Below the pieces are notes generated by a model, which did not search any database, had not been told where the DNA came from, and saw nothing but the letters and a program-made list of their open reading frames with translations. This document shows, one piece after another, positions 54,536-63,557 of a stretch of DNA of 64,000 nt. Every line of letters begins with the position of its first letter. Positions within the stretch are counted from its first letter, which is position 1. Where the stretch lies: NCBI RefSeq assembly GCF_030580955.1, contig NZ_JAUQON010000001.1:1-64000 (forward strand), given 5' to 3'. The DNA is from Hymenobacter convexus (GTDB lineage: Bacteria > Bacteroidota > Bacteroidia > Cytophagales > Hymenobacteraceae). Position numbers and translations under genes: made by a program.

Positions 54536-55993
54536 CTACCACACATAAGTGGCCACAGCGCCCGCTGGCAGCGTGGCCGTGGCCATTTGCCCTTTGTAGC
54601 GCAGGCTGAAGGACTGGGGGGTGGCCTGGTCGTTGAGCACCAGCAGCACGTGGCCGCCGGTGGGGGTGTGGTAGGCCACGTTGGGCAGCACGCCCGTACT
54701 GGTGGAGGCTACGCGCACCGAGCCGGGCCGCACGAACTTGCTGCTCTGGGCCACCGTGTAGTAGGCCACGTTGCGCGTCACCGCGTCGCCGGCCAGGGTG
54801 ATGGCGCCCAGGCACTGGTTGCAGCCGCCGGGCGTGTGCGGGTTTTGCTCGGGGTCGGCGGCCAGGTTCCACTCCAGCACGTTGCGGGCCCAGTTGCGCG
54901 GCGCGCCAATGAACATGTTTTTGGTGTGCCAGCCCAGGTTGCCCTCAAACTTGCTGCGCGAGCCCACCCACTCTTCCGTAAAGTAGAGGCTTTTGGTGGG
55001 ATAGGCGTCGTGCACCTTGCTCAGAGCGTCGATGGTGCCGCCGTAGAGGTGAAAAGCCGAGCCCTCCACGTAGGGGTTGGCCTCGGCGTTGCCGAGCACC
55101 GTGAGGGGGTACTCGGGCTTGTCGCAGTTGTGGTCGTAGCAAATGATTTTGGTGTCGAGCTTGGCCGCTTTGAAGGCCGGCCCGAGGTGCCGGCCGATGA
55201 ACTCGGCCTGCTGCTCGGCCGGCATCAGCAGGCTGGGGTTGTTGCCGGGGTGCAGCGGCTCGTTCTGCACAGTGATGGCGTCGAGGCGAATGCCCCGGGC
55301 CTTCATCCCCTGCAGGTATTTCACGAAATACTGAGCGTAGGCCGCGTAGAACTCCGGCTTGAGCGAGCCGCCTTTGGTGGCTTCGTTGGTTTTCATCCAG
55401 GCCGGCGGGCTCCAGGGCGAACCCAGGATTTTGATGCCGGGGTTGATGGCCAGAATCTCCTTCATGATGGGAATGAGGTGCTGCTCATCGGGCGCCAGGC
55501 TGAATTTGGCCAGGGTCGGGTCGGTTTGGCCGGCCGGCAGGTCGTCGTAGCTGAACACCTGCGCATCGAGGTCCGAAGCCCCGATGCTCAGGCGCAAATA
55601 GCTGATGCCGATGGCCTGGCCGGCGGTGCCAAACAGCTCGCGCAGCAGCTCGGCGCGCTTGGCCGGGCTCATGGCGTGCAGCAGCTGGGCGCTGCCCCCG
55701 GTGAGGCAGTAGCCGAAGCCATGCATGGTCTGGTAGGTCTGGGAGTCGTCCACTTCAATTACCGCGCCTGTGGCCGCGCCCGGCCCGAAAACGAGGCCGG
55801 CCGGCTGCAACTGCAGCAGCTGCGACTGGTCGGGCGTGGTCACCCAGCTGGCGATGCGCGCGGGGGCGCTGGTTCTGGCCTTCGTTTTGGTTTTGACTTT
55901 GGGGCCGCGCTGCTGCCCGTAGCCCGGCAGCAGGGCGAGGGCAAACAGGGCACTCAGCCCCCAGCGACGAATAGAAACAGATGGCATTGGCAT
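54536..55993 (-). CDS. GH30 enzyme, secreted (third of three)
   Basis: 485 residues from the ATG at 55993 (ATG at 55987 is as good); the frame continues upstream into an inverted repeat and should not be used. Signal peptide MPMPSVSIRRWGLSALFALALLPGYGQ, then a Lys/Thr linker. GH30: QTYQTMHGFGYCLTGGSAQLL, LGSPWSPPAWMKTN, acid/base E245 in TVQNEPLHPGNNPS, nucleophile E340 in YFTEEW, FVRPGSVRVAS, ending LPAGAVATYVW. It is a paralogue of the lipoprotein downstream; here the protein is not lipidated. It follows SusD3 in the same direction. Beta-1,6-glucanase activity is likely. Confidence 0.93.
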   Translation of the reverse strand: MPMPSVSIRRWGLSALFALALLPGYGQQRGPKVKTKTKARTSAPARIASWVTTPDQSQLLQLQPAGLVFGPGAATGAVIEVDDSQTYQTMHGFGYCLTGGSAQLLHAMSPAKRAELLRELFGTAGQAIGISYLRLSIGASDLDAQVFSYDDLPAGQTDPTLAKFSLAPDEQHLIPIMKEILAINPGIKILGSPWSPPAWMKTNEATKGGSLKPEFYAAYAQYFVKYLQGMKARGIRLDAITVQNEPLHPGNNPSLLMPAEQQAEFIGRHLGPAFKAAKLDTKIICYDHNCDKPEYPLTVLGNAEANPYVEGSAFHLYGGTIDALSKVHDAYPTKSLYFTEEWVGSRSKFEGNLGWHTKNMFIGAPRNWARNVLEWNLAADPEQNPHTPGGCNQCLGAITLAGDAVTRNVAYYTVAQSSKFVRPGSVRVASTSTGVLPNVAYHTPTGGHVLLVLNDQATPQSFSLRYKGQMATATLPAGAVATYVW

Positions 55994-56015
55994 GGAAAGG
56001 GGATTAAAAAAATAG

Positions 56016-56110
56016 AACGTCCTGCTGAGCGTAGCCGAAGCATCTCTACCGCGTAAGTAAATAATTGCATTGCGCGGTAGAGATGCTTCGGCTGCGCTCA
56101 GCAGGACGTT
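56016..56110. repeat. Intergenic inverted repeat, CCGAAGCATCTC family (copy 3)
   Basis: 38-nt arms (56016-56053 and 56073-56110) with one mismatch. It is placed between the SusD3 stop and the GH30 start, where it may shape mRNA levels between receptor and enzyme genes. Confidence 0.88.
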
Positions 56111-56227
56111 CTGTAGAGGTTCGAAAGCCAATTGCCCAGCACCCTAGCGTGCCGCTCCGGAGCAGAAAATCGGAAACACTGTTCCCACCATTTTTTCCCA
56201 CCTGTCCGCCCCGAAACGGCAGCTTGG

Positions 56228-57715
56228 CTAGTACCCCGGGTTTTGTTGTACCTGGGGATTGGTGTTGATTTCGGCCTGCGGAATGGGGAAAACCAGGAAA
56301 TTGACGTCGCGGGCGCCGCCGGCCCGGCGCTGGGCAATGATGTCGAGGGCCGTGATGGTGTGCGTGGCCGAGGCGTCGGCCAGGGTGTGGCGGGCGTAGC
56401 GCACCAAATCCCACCACCGCTCGCCCTCAAAGGCAAACTCCAGGCGGCGCTGGCGCTCGATTTCGGCGCGCATCGTCGTCTTGGTAGCGGCCTGGGCCGA
56501 GGCCAGGGTGAGGGCCGCGAGGCCGGCGCGCTGGCGCACCAGGTTCAGTTTGTTCAGCACGTCCTGGCTGGGGCCGCTCTGCTCGTTTACGGCTTCGGCG
56601 TAGGTGAGCAGCACTTCGGCGTAGCGCAGCACATACACGTTGTCCACGGAGTTGAAGCCGTTGCCGATGCTGGTCCACTTGTACACGAAGGGGCCCCGGT
56701 CGTTGCCGTTGGCGCCGTTCACGCCCACGTTTTTGGCGTCGAGGTAGCTCACGTGGTCGCGCCCCACAAACTGGCCACTGCTGTTGCGGATGATGGTATT
56801 GAAGGCCCAGCGCTTGTCGTTCACCGTGTCGGCGAAGGCAATGAGCTCGGCGCTGGGCACGTTGAACTTGGCGTAGGAATACGTGGCGATTGGCAGGGGC
56901 AGCACCTCGTCGGCAATCAGGTTGCCGCCGTCGGCCGAGCCGGCAAACTGAATTTCAAAGAGCGACTCCGGGCCCTTGTTTTCGGCCGGAAACAGCGATT
57001 TGAAAGGCGAATTCAGCGCAATGTTGTTGGCAATTACCTTGGCGGCGGCGGCCTGCGCGGCGGCCCAGTTGCGCTGCGTGAGCTGCACGCGGGCCAGCAG
57101 GGCGTTGGCGGCGTTCTTGCCGGCGCGGTTGGGGTTGGAGGCGGGCATCTGCACGGCGGCGGCGGTCAGGTCGGCCACCACCTGGTTATACACTTGGTCG
57201 GCGGGCGTGCGGGGCAGGTTCAGCTCCGAGGGGGCCGTGGTTTCGGTGGGCTGCAGGCGCAGCGGCACCGCGCCGTAGGCCCGCACCAGGTTGAAGTACG
57301 ACAAGGCCCGCACGAAGCGCGCCTCGCCCAGAATCTGGCGGCGGCGCATGGTGTCCATCACCACCGTGGGCACGTACTTGAGCACGATGTTGGCCCGGTT
57401 GGCGCTCAGGAAAAACTGCCGGTACACGTTGCCCACCTGGCTGGTGCCGGGCGTCCAGGAAATGGTGCGCAGCGCGTTCACGTCGGTGTTGTTGCTGGTG
57501 CAGTTGTCGGTGGGCATTTCGCCCATCGTCAGCATGTCCTGGCCGTAGGCGCCGGCGCCCTGCAGGGCGTCGTAGCAGGCCGTGATGCTGGCTTCGGCGT
57601 CGTCGCCCGACCCAAAAAAGTTGTTGGGCGTGATGCTGGTCAGCGGCTCCTTCTGCAGGAAGTTGCAACCGGCCAGCAGGGCCAGGCCGCAAACGGGGAT
57701 GAGTATCTTTTTCAT
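56228..57715 (-). CDS. SusD/RagB-like lipoprotein (SusD3)
   Basis: 495 residues with lipobox LALLAGCNFL. SusD traits: LTSITPNNFFGSGDDAEASITACYDALQG, GEARFVRALSYFNLVRAYGAVPLRL, NALLARVQLTQRNWAAAQAAA, EIERQRRLEFAFEGERWWDLVRYA, ending QAEINTNPQVQQNPGY. It starts 21 nt after the SusC3 stop. It binds the glycan at the surface for SusC3; with GH30/GH5 genes downstream the ligand is probably a beta-glucan. It is clearly different from SusD1 and SusD2. Confidence 0.95.
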   Translation of the reverse strand: MKKILIPVCGLALLAGCNFLQKEPLTSITPNNFFGSGDDAEASITACYDALQGAGAYGQDMLTMGEMPTDNCTSNNTDVNALRTISWTPGTSQVGNVYRQFFLSANRANIVLKYVPTVVMDTMRRRQILGEARFVRALSYFNLVRAYGAVPLRLQPTETTAPSELNLPRTPADQVYNQVVADLTAAAVQMPASNPNRAGKNAANALLARVQLTQRNWAAAQAAAAKVIANNIALNSPFKSLFPAENKGPESLFEIQFAGSADGGNLIADEVLPLPIATYSYAKFNVPSAELIAFADTVNDKRWAFNTIIRNSSGQFVGRDHVSYLDAKNVGVNGANGNDRGPFVYKWTSIGNGFNSVDNVYVLRYAEVLLTYAEAVNEQSGPSQDVLNKLNLVRQRAGLAALTLASAQAATKTTMRAEIERQRRLEFAFEGERWWDLVRYARHTLADASATHTITALDIIAQRRAGGARDVNFLVFPIPQAEINTNPQVQQNPGY

Positions 57716-57736
57716 GGGAATTCTGAAGAAGTCGGC

Positions 57737-60700
57737 TTAGAAAGCGGCGTTGAGGCCAACGGTGTAGGTGCGTGCCTGCGGATACACGCCGTAGTCGCGG
57801 CCGAAGCCGGTGGAGGAGAAGGGGTCGGCGCTCACCTCCGGGTCGTAGCCCGAGTAGTGCGTCCAGGTCACTAGGTTCTGGGCCGTGGCGTAGATGCGCA
57901 GCGTTTTGAGGGCGGCGCGCTTCGAGAGGCCGGTGGGCACGGTGTAGGCCAGCGTCAGGTTTTTGAGGCGCACGTAGGAGCCGTCCTCAATGAAGCGGGT
58001 CGAGAAGCGGTTGTTGCCGTTGGGGTCGCCGAAGATGGGGCGCGGGATGTCGGTGTTCGTGTTGGTCGGCGTCCAGTGGTTGAGCACGGCCGTGCTTTGG
58101 TTCAGGGCCGTGGTCTGGCCTTCGGTGATGGTGCGGTTCTGGTTGTAGATGTCGTTGCCGAAGCTGCCCTGGAAGAACACGCTCAGCTCCAGTCCCTTGA
58201 AAGTGAAATTGTTGGTGACGCCCGCAAACGCTTTCGGAAACGGGTTGCCGATAATCGTCCGGTCGGAGGCGTTGATAACGCCGTCGCCGTTCAGGTCCAC
58301 GAAGCGGATGTCGCCGGCTTTGGGCGCCAGGCTGTTCTGCTTGGGCAGGGTGTTGCCTTCGGCGTCCGACTGCACGATGCCCTGCACCCGATAGCCGAAG
58401 AACGAGCCAATCGGGCTGCCCTTCTGCTCGATGGCGTAGCCGTTGCCCTCGATGATGGAGCGGTCAACCTGCACGCCGGCGTCGTTGGCCAGGGTGCCCA
58501 AGTCGATGATTTTGTTGCGGTTGCCCGATACGTTGAAGTTGGTCGTCCAGCCAAAGCCGCCGTTGGCGCCCTGCACGTTGGTGGTCACGAGGCCAAGTTC
58601 AATGCCCCGGTTTTCCACCGTGCCCACGTTCTGAATGATGCTGAGCGTCTGGGCGCCCGTGCTCTGCGGAATGGGCACGTTGGTGAGCAGGTCCTGCGTG
58701 CGCTTCTTGTAAATGTCGAACGTGAAGGTCAGGCGGTTGTCGAGCATGCCCAAATCGAGGCCGCCGTTGTACTGGTAGGTGGTTTCCCAGCGCACGTCGT
58801 TGCCGATGTTGCTCTGCGAAATGCCGCCCAGAATGGCCGAGCCCGAGCCCTGGTAGTTGTAGCCCACGGCGTAGCGCGAGTAGCGCTCGTAGGCGTAGAT
58901 TTCCTGGTTGCCGTTGGCCCCGAAGCTGGCGCGCAGCTTCAGGTCCGAAATGGCCCGGGTCTGCGGGAAGAAGCTTTCCTTCGACACGCGCCAGCCCAGG
59001 CTCACGGCCGGGAAATAGCCGAAGCGGTTGGCGCCGCTGAAGCGGCTGCTGGCATCGGCCCGGAAGCTCACCATGGCCAGGTACCGGTCGTCGTAGTTGT
59101 AGTTGGCCCGCCCGAAGAAGCTCAGCAGCGACCATTGGTCGGCGTAGCTGCCCGGGATGCCGTTGGCCGTGGCGCCGGCATTCAGGTAGGGCACCGCGTT
59201 GGTGGAGAAGCCCTTGGTGGCCGCGCCCGACGTGAACCGGTCCGATGCCTGCATCGACTGGCCGCCGAGCAGCGTGAAGTGGTGCTTGTCGCCGAGGTCT
59301 TTGTTATAGGTCAACGTGTTTTCCAGCAGCCAGATAACCTGCTGGTTGGTGGCCGTGTTGGCCGAGCCGCGCGTGGACGGGTCGGCGGCCGAGGTGCCGG
59401 GGTAGTTGCGGGTGTAAAACGCGTTTTCGGTTTGGGTGCGGAAATCGAGGCCCACCGACGAGCGGAAGGTCAGGTTCTTGAGCACGTCCAGCTCGCCGTA
59501 GAGGTTGCCCACCGTTTGGTACACAATGGCCTGGTTGCTGGTTTCGAGCAGGTTGCCCACCGGGTTGTCGCTCAGCGTGAAGGGGTTGGTGCCGTAGGTG
59601 CCGTCGGCGTTTTTCACGGGCACCGTCGGAATCTGCGTCAGCGCGCCCAGCACCGTGCCCGAGTTGCCCAGCGCCGATTCCGAGCGCACCGAGCCGTTGG
59701 TGTGCGAGCGGCTCATGTTCAACGTCGTGCCCAGCCGGAACCGGTCGGACACGTGCTGGTCGAGGTTGATTTTGAAGTTGTAGCGGTCAAACCCCGAGTT
59801 GATGTTGATGCCGTCCTGCTTGAAGTAGCCGCCGCTCACGTAGTAGCGGGTTTTGTCGGTGCCGCCGCTCACGTTCAGCTGGTAGCTCTGCTGGTTGGCG
59901 GGCCGGAAAATCTCATCCTGCCAGTCGGTGTTGTAAGGCGGCAGGTTGTTGAGGTCCGGATACGGAATGGCTTTGATGTTCCGGGGGTCGGTTTGCTGAG
60001 CGTTGAAGTTGCGGATGATATCGTTGTATTCCGACGCAAACTGGCTGGCGTTGAGTACGTCCAGCTTCTTGCGCAGGTACTGGCGGCCGAAGTACACGCT
60101 CAGGCCCACCTGGGCTTGGCCCACGCGGCCCTTTTTGGTCGTAATCACCACCACGCCGTTGGCCGCGCGCAGGCCGTAGATGGCCGCCGCTGCCCCGTCC
60201 TTTAGCACGTCAATGCTTTCGATGTCGTTGGGGTTGATGGTGTTCAGCGGGTTGAGGCGCTGGTTGTTGTTGGTGATTTCCTGCTGGTAGTCGGGCAGAA
60301 TGGGCACGCCGTCCACCACGTACAGCGGTGAGCCGTTCAAACTCACCGAGGCATTGCCCCGCACCCGCACGTTGATGCCCGCGCCGGGCGCGCCGCTCGG
60401 GGCCGTCACCTGCACGCCGGGCGCCTGGCCCTGCAGGGCCTGGTCGAAGCCGGCCACTGGCTGGCGCGCAATCTGAGCCGCGCCTACCGACGCCACCGAC
60501 GTCGTCACTTCCTGCCGGCTCTGGGTGCCGTAGCCCACCACCACCACTTCTTTCAGCGACTGCGTGTCGTCCTTCAGCTGGATGTTGAACGTGGTGGTAC
60601 TGCCCACCGGCACTTCCTGCCGGGCAAAGCCCACCGAGCTGAACACCAGCGTGCTGCCTTCAGGCACACTCAATGAGAAGTTGCCGTTCGTGTCGGTGGC

Positions 60701-61216
60701 CGTGCCGATGCTGGTGCCTTTCACGAGTACCGTCACGCCGGGCAGCGGCTCGCCGGTGCCGCTGGTCACGCGGCCCGACACGGGGATGTCCTGCACGGCG
60801 CCGGCGGCAGCGGCCGTTGCGGGCGCGGACACGCCAGCAGCGGCCGGGGCCCCGGTAATCACGAAGTAATTCGTGCGCAGTTCCTTGTACTGCAGCGCCA
60901 CCTGCGGCAGCACGGCCGCCAGCTTGTCGGCCAGCGAGCCGCTGACGAGTTGGGCCGGCACACGCTTGTCGTCCACCAGCTTGCTTTCGTAGAAGATGGT
61001 GGCGTGGTACTCGCTTTCCCACTGCTTGAGCAGCGACTTGAGCAAGACCGTTTTCGTGTTGGCCGGCGTGTCGGACGGCGGGTTCTGCCGCACCGAGTTG
61101 ACCGCGAGAAGTTGGGCGTGGGCCGGCGAGGCCAGCAGCTGAAGCGCTGTGACGCCGGCAACCAAACACGCGGGCCGGAAGGCCAGCAAACCCAGGTGGG
61201 TAAGGGTTCTGTTCAT
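57737..61216 (-). CDS. SusC-like TonB-dependent receptor with STN domain (SusC3)
   Basis: 1159 residues, longer than SusC1/2 because of an N-terminal signalling part. Order: signal peptide (ending SPAHAQ), STN domain (about 45-115: LLKQWESEYHATIFYESKLVD...NYFVITG), CarboxypepD_reg (about 135-210: VSGRVTSGTGEPLPGVTVLVKGT), VVVGYGTQSRQEVTTSVASVG, plug (LYVVDGVPILPDYQ, NDIESIDVLKDGAAAAIYGLRAANGVVVITTKKG), barrel. The STN domain is the part that talks to FecR anti-sigma factors, and fecR and an ECF sigma gene are directly upstream. Import of a beta-glucan oligosaccharide is the likely task. Confidence 0.97.
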   Translation of the reverse strand: MNRTLTHLGLLAFRPACLVAGVTALQLLASPAHAQLLAVNSVRQNPPSDTPANTKTVLLKSLLKQWESEYHATIFYESKLVDDKRVPAQLVSGSLADKLAAVLPQVALQYKELRTNYFVITGAPAAAGVSAPATAAAAGAVQDIPVSGRVTSGTGEPLPGVTVLVKGTSIGTATDTNGNFSLSVPEGSTLVFSSVGFARQEVPVGSTTTFNIQLKDDTQSLKEVVVVGYGTQSRQEVTTSVASVGAAQIARQPVAGFDQALQGQAPGVQVTAPSGAPGAGINVRVRGNASVSLNGSPLYVVDGVPILPDYQQEITNNNQRLNPLNTINPNDIESIDVLKDGAAAAIYGLRAANGVVVITTKKGRVGQAQVGLSVYFGRQYLRKKLDVLNASQFASEYNDIIRNFNAQQTDPRNIKAIPYPDLNNLPPYNTDWQDEIFRPANQQSYQLNVSGGTDKTRYYVSGGYFKQDGININSGFDRYNFKINLDQHVSDRFRLGTTLNMSRSHTNGSVRSESALGNSGTVLGALTQIPTVPVKNADGTYGTNPFTLSDNPVGNLLETSNQAIVYQTVGNLYGELDVLKNLTFRSSVGLDFRTQTENAFYTRNYPGTSAADPSTRGSANTATNQQVIWLLENTLTYNKDLGDKHHFTLLGGQSMQASDRFTSGAATKGFSTNAVPYLNAGATANGIPGSYADQWSLLSFFGRANYNYDDRYLAMVSFRADASSRFSGANRFGYFPAVSLGWRVSKESFFPQTRAISDLKLRASFGANGNQEIYAYERYSRYAVGYNYQGSGSAILGGISQSNIGNDVRWETTYQYNGGLDLGMLDNRLTFTFDIYKKRTQDLLTNVPIPQSTGAQTLSIIQNVGTVENRGIELGLVTTNVQGANGGFGWTTNFNVSGNRNKIIDLGTLANDAGVQVDRSIIEGNGYAIEQKGSPIGSFFGYRVQGIVQSDAEGNTLPKQNSLAPKAGDIRFVDLNGDGVINASDRTIIGNPFPKAFAGVTNNFTFKGLELSVFFQGSFGNDIYNQNRTITEGQTTALNQSTAVLNHWTPTNTNTDIPRPIFGDPNGNNRFSTRFIEDGSYVRLKNLTLAYTVPTGLSKRAALKTLRIYATAQNLVTWTHYSGYDPEVSADPFSSTGFGRDYGVYPQARTYTVGLNAAF

Positions 61217-61243
61217 GATTGGGTGGGAAAAAATGAAAAAAGG

Positions 61244-62269
61244 TTAGTTCTGTTCGGTCAGGGTCAGGCGGTTGCCTTCGCGCACGGCCCGGATGTGAAA
61301 GGTTTCTTCCAGCGACTGCAGCAGCACGTCGAGGTCCTGCACGGGCACGGTGCCCGTCACTTTGCGCTCGTTCAGCTCCGGCGTGGCCACCACCACTTGC
61401 AGGCCGTAGGTGTCTTCGAGGCGGTTGGCCAGCTCGGCAATGGTGGTGCCGTCGAGCACCAGCATGTTGTCCTTCCAGGAGGCGTAGGGGGCCGTGGGTA
61501 CGTTGCGGCGGGCCGTCACCTCCAGCTTGGCCGGGGCGGTTTCGCGGGTGTCCACCAGGTCGCCGGGGGCCAGCAGCACGTCGGGCTGGCGCTTGTCGTC
61601 GAAGCTCACCCGCACCTTGCCCGAGAGCAGCACCACGCGGCCCTGCGTGCGCCGCTGCACCACCGTGAACTTGGTGCCCAACACCTCCACGCTAAATCCG
61701 CCCAGGGTGTGCACCACAAAGCGCTGGTTATCGGCCTGGTGTTGCACCGCGAAGTAGCCTTCGCCGTCGAGCCACACCTCGCGGGGCTTGCCGGGCGCCC
61801 AGGCCGTGGGGTAGCGCAGCGTCGAGTGTCCGTTCAGAATCACGGTGCTGCCGTCGGGCAGCTGCAGGGTGCTGGTCTGGCCGTAGGCCGTGGCGTATTC
61901 CTGCGGCGCGGCGGCGCGGTGCGAGTACAGCCAGCCGCCGCCGGCCAGCAGCGTGCCGGCCACGGCGGCCGCAGCGGCCCAGCGGCGCCACACGGGCGCC
62001 ACCGTCGGTTCGGCCCGCGGCTCGTGGGTTTCGCTCATGAGCATCTGCACGTGCAGACGCGTCAACATTTTCTCGTAGTCGGGCTCGTCGGCCGCATCAA
62101 ATTCGCCGGAAGCCGCCGCCAGCGTTTCCCAGTGTTCGTGCATCCATTGCTGGACCTGGGACTGGTTTTCGGGCTGGCCCAGCCAGTGGCGCACGGCCTC
62201 GGCCTCGGCGGCGCTGGCCGTGCCCTGCACGTAAGCCGTGAAAGAAGTTTGTGTAATAGCTGTTGGCAT
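61244..62269 (-). CDS. FecR-like anti-sigma factor
   Basis: 341 residues: N-terminal helical sigma-binding part (about 1-85, AVRHWLGQPENQSQVQQWMHEHWE), one membrane helix (about 92-112), FecR domain (about 125-225: YGQTSTLQLPDGSTVILNGHSTLRYP...VWLDGEGYFAV), and a C-terminal STN-like DUF4974 part (about 265-338: IAELANRLEDTYGLQVVVATPELNERKVTG). It holds the sigma factor at the membrane until SusC3 signals substrate passage. It lies 27 nt before SusC3 and after the sigma gene, the usual order. Confidence 0.95.
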   Translation of the reverse strand: MPTAITQTSFTAYVQGTASAAEAEAVRHWLGQPENQSQVQQWMHEHWETLAAASGEFDAADEPDYEKMLTRLHVQMLMSETHEPRAEPTVAPVWRRWAAAAAVAGTLLAGGGWLYSHRAAAPQEYATAYGQTSTLQLPDGSTVILNGHSTLRYPTAWAPGKPREVWLDGEGYFAVQHQADNQRFVVHTLGGFSVEVLGTKFTVVQRRTQGRVVLLSGKVRVSFDDKRQPDVLLAPGDLVDTRETAPAKLEVTARRNVPTAPYASWKDNMLVLDGTTIAELANRLEDTYGLQVVVATPELNERKVTGTVPVQDLDVLLQSLEETFHIRAVREGNRLTLTEQN

Positions 62270-62364
62270 AGAGAGCAGATAAACAGGCGGTCAACCTCGC
62301 TGCGGCAGCCGGTAAAAGGCGGTGAAACTGCGGGCGCCTGGTTGGCAACGATTGCAGAAAATCC

Positions 62365-62385
62365 CAAACGTTTGCGGTAGTACAC
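62365..62385 (+). promoter_or_regulatory. Twin-palindrome motif upstream of fecR
   Basis: CAAACGTTTG (62365-62374), one base, GGTA, one base, TACAC. The first part is a perfect 10-bp palindrome of LacI-operator style, the second (GTA-n-TAC) a smaller palindrome. The same composite stands in inverse orientation at 63406-63426. It sits in the 227-bp gap between the sigma and fecR genes. The regulator is unknown; no LacI-type gene is in the window. Confidence 0.5.
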
Positions 62386-62496
62386 CGTGGCCCTCGTTCC
62401 CCCCTACACGGCTCGTAAATATTTTTTTCAAGAAGCCGTCAGAATACCATACAGGCGGGCCCTGCCGGATACGAACCCGCCCCTGCTTCAACCGGC

Positions 62497-63087
62497 CTAG
62501 TGCTTTTCCAGCATCCAGGCCAGCAGCATGCCCAGGATGCCGCCGCCGTGCAGGCGCAGGTAGCTGCGCATGGTTTTGAGGGCGCGGGCGATGTGGGCCT
62601 CCACAGTTTTCACCGACAGGCCCTGCATCTCCGCGATTTCGGGGTAGGTGAGGCCCTGCTGCCGGCTCAGCACGAACACTTCGCGCTGCTTGGGCGGCAG
62701 CTGTTCCAGGGCGGCCTGGTAGAGGTTTTCCATTTCCTCGTACTCGGCCTCATTCGTCACGCTTTCGGGGCGGCCGGCCGCCACCTGGCCCTGCAGGCGC
62801 AGGTGGTGCTGGTCGCGGCGCAGCTCATTAAGCACGGCGTGGTGCGCAATGGTGAAGAGGTAGCTTTTCAGGGGCTGGTCGTCGCGCACCTGCTCGCGCT
62901 TTTCCCAGATTTTGATGAAGCACTCCTGCACGATTTCCTCGGCCACGGGCCGCGATTTCAGGTAGCTGAAAGCAAACCGGTACACCAGCGCGCTGTAGTG
63001 GCGAAACAGCGCATCAAAGGCCCGCTCGTCGCTCAGCCGGAGGCGGCGCAGGTACTCCAATTCCGAAAAGTCGGACGCTATTTTCAC
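62497..63087 (-). CDS. ECF-type RNA polymerase sigma-70 factor
   Basis: 196 residues from a GTG at 63087. Sigma region 2 about 22-90 (AFDALFRHYSALVYRFAFSYLKSRPVAEEIVQECFIKIWEKR) and region 4 about 130-180 (LEQLPPKQREVFVLSRQQGLTYPEIAEMQGLSVKTVEAHIARALKTMRSYL). The Bacteroidota-specific ECF group pairs with FecR, here 227 nt downstream, and activates the adjacent SusC/SusD operon. The gene starts the second locus. The C-terminus GGGILGMLLAWMLEKH is hydrophobic, as often in this group. Confidence 0.96.
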   Translation of the reverse strand: MKIASDFSELEYLRRLRLSDERAFDALFRHYSALVYRFAFSYLKSRPVAEEIVQECFIKIWEKREQVRDDQPLKSYLFTIAHHAVLNELRRDQHHLRLQGQVAAGRPESVTNEAEYEEMENLYQAALEQLPPKQREVFVLSRQQGLTYPEIAEMQGLSVKTVEAHIARALKTMRSYLRLHGGGILGMLLAWMLEKH

Positions 63088-63134
63088 CGAAATAAAAGGA
63101 AGCTGAGGGAAAGCAAAAAAACGATTTTGCAGCC

Positions 63135-63142
63135 GAAAAGTA
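63135..63142 (-). promoter_or_regulatory. Possible -7 element of the sigma gene
   Basis: The complement reads TACTTTTC, one mismatch from TAnnTTTG, about 48 bases before the GTG start. Weak on its own, but it is the best candidate in the AT-richer stretch 63088-63180. Confidence 0.35.
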
Positions 63143-63557
63143 AGGAAAGATACTGCTTTAAAACGTGAATATTACCAAGCCGCGTGCGCAGCGCAATGTT
63201 TTCGGCCCCGAAATCTGAAACGCGTGGACTATTCAATTTCTGCTACCGGCTAATCCGCCCGCATCGCGCCGGCACAGGCGGAATCAACGCGGCGCCGCTG
63301 CTGTGTGTGAATGAGCCGGCCAACCAACATCAGGCGCCATAGCATGCTTGAAACGCTGTTTTTAACTTTTTATCAACGGCCGGGGCAGGGTGGCAGGCGG
63401 GCGAAGTGTATTACCCCAAACGTTTGCGACCTTTCGGCACTGCGAAAGGGGGAACACCGTTGTCAAGCCCTGGATTTTTCACCACAACATTTCCGCTACA
63501 ATAAATAGTCCGCTGGCGCTGACCAGTAGTAAGCGCCGCCCAACCTTTTGAAATGCT
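63143..63557. other. Divergent intergenic region between sigma gene and SGNH gene
   Basis: No gene seen. It contains the second twin-palindrome motif (63406-63426, see separate entry), a T-rich stretch at 63357-63371, and TACAAT at 63497 without a matching partner box. Regulatory sequence for the SGNH gene to the right, and perhaps for the sigma gene, must lie here. Confidence 0.5.
63406..63426 (-). promoter_or_regulatory. Twin-palindrome motif upstream of the SGNH gene
   Basis: Read on the minus strand: CAAACGTTTG, one base, GGTA, one base, TACAC, the same composite as at 62365-62385. It is 132 bases before the SGNH start and 319 bases before the sigma start. The match over about 19 fixed positions is far beyond what a short palindrome gives by chance. 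Confidence 0.5.

Noticed and set aside
63497-63502. TACAAT as an E. coli-type -10 box before the SGNH gene
   Set aside because: Bacteroidota promoters use TAnnTTTG at -7, and no -35-like TTGACA stands at the right distance.
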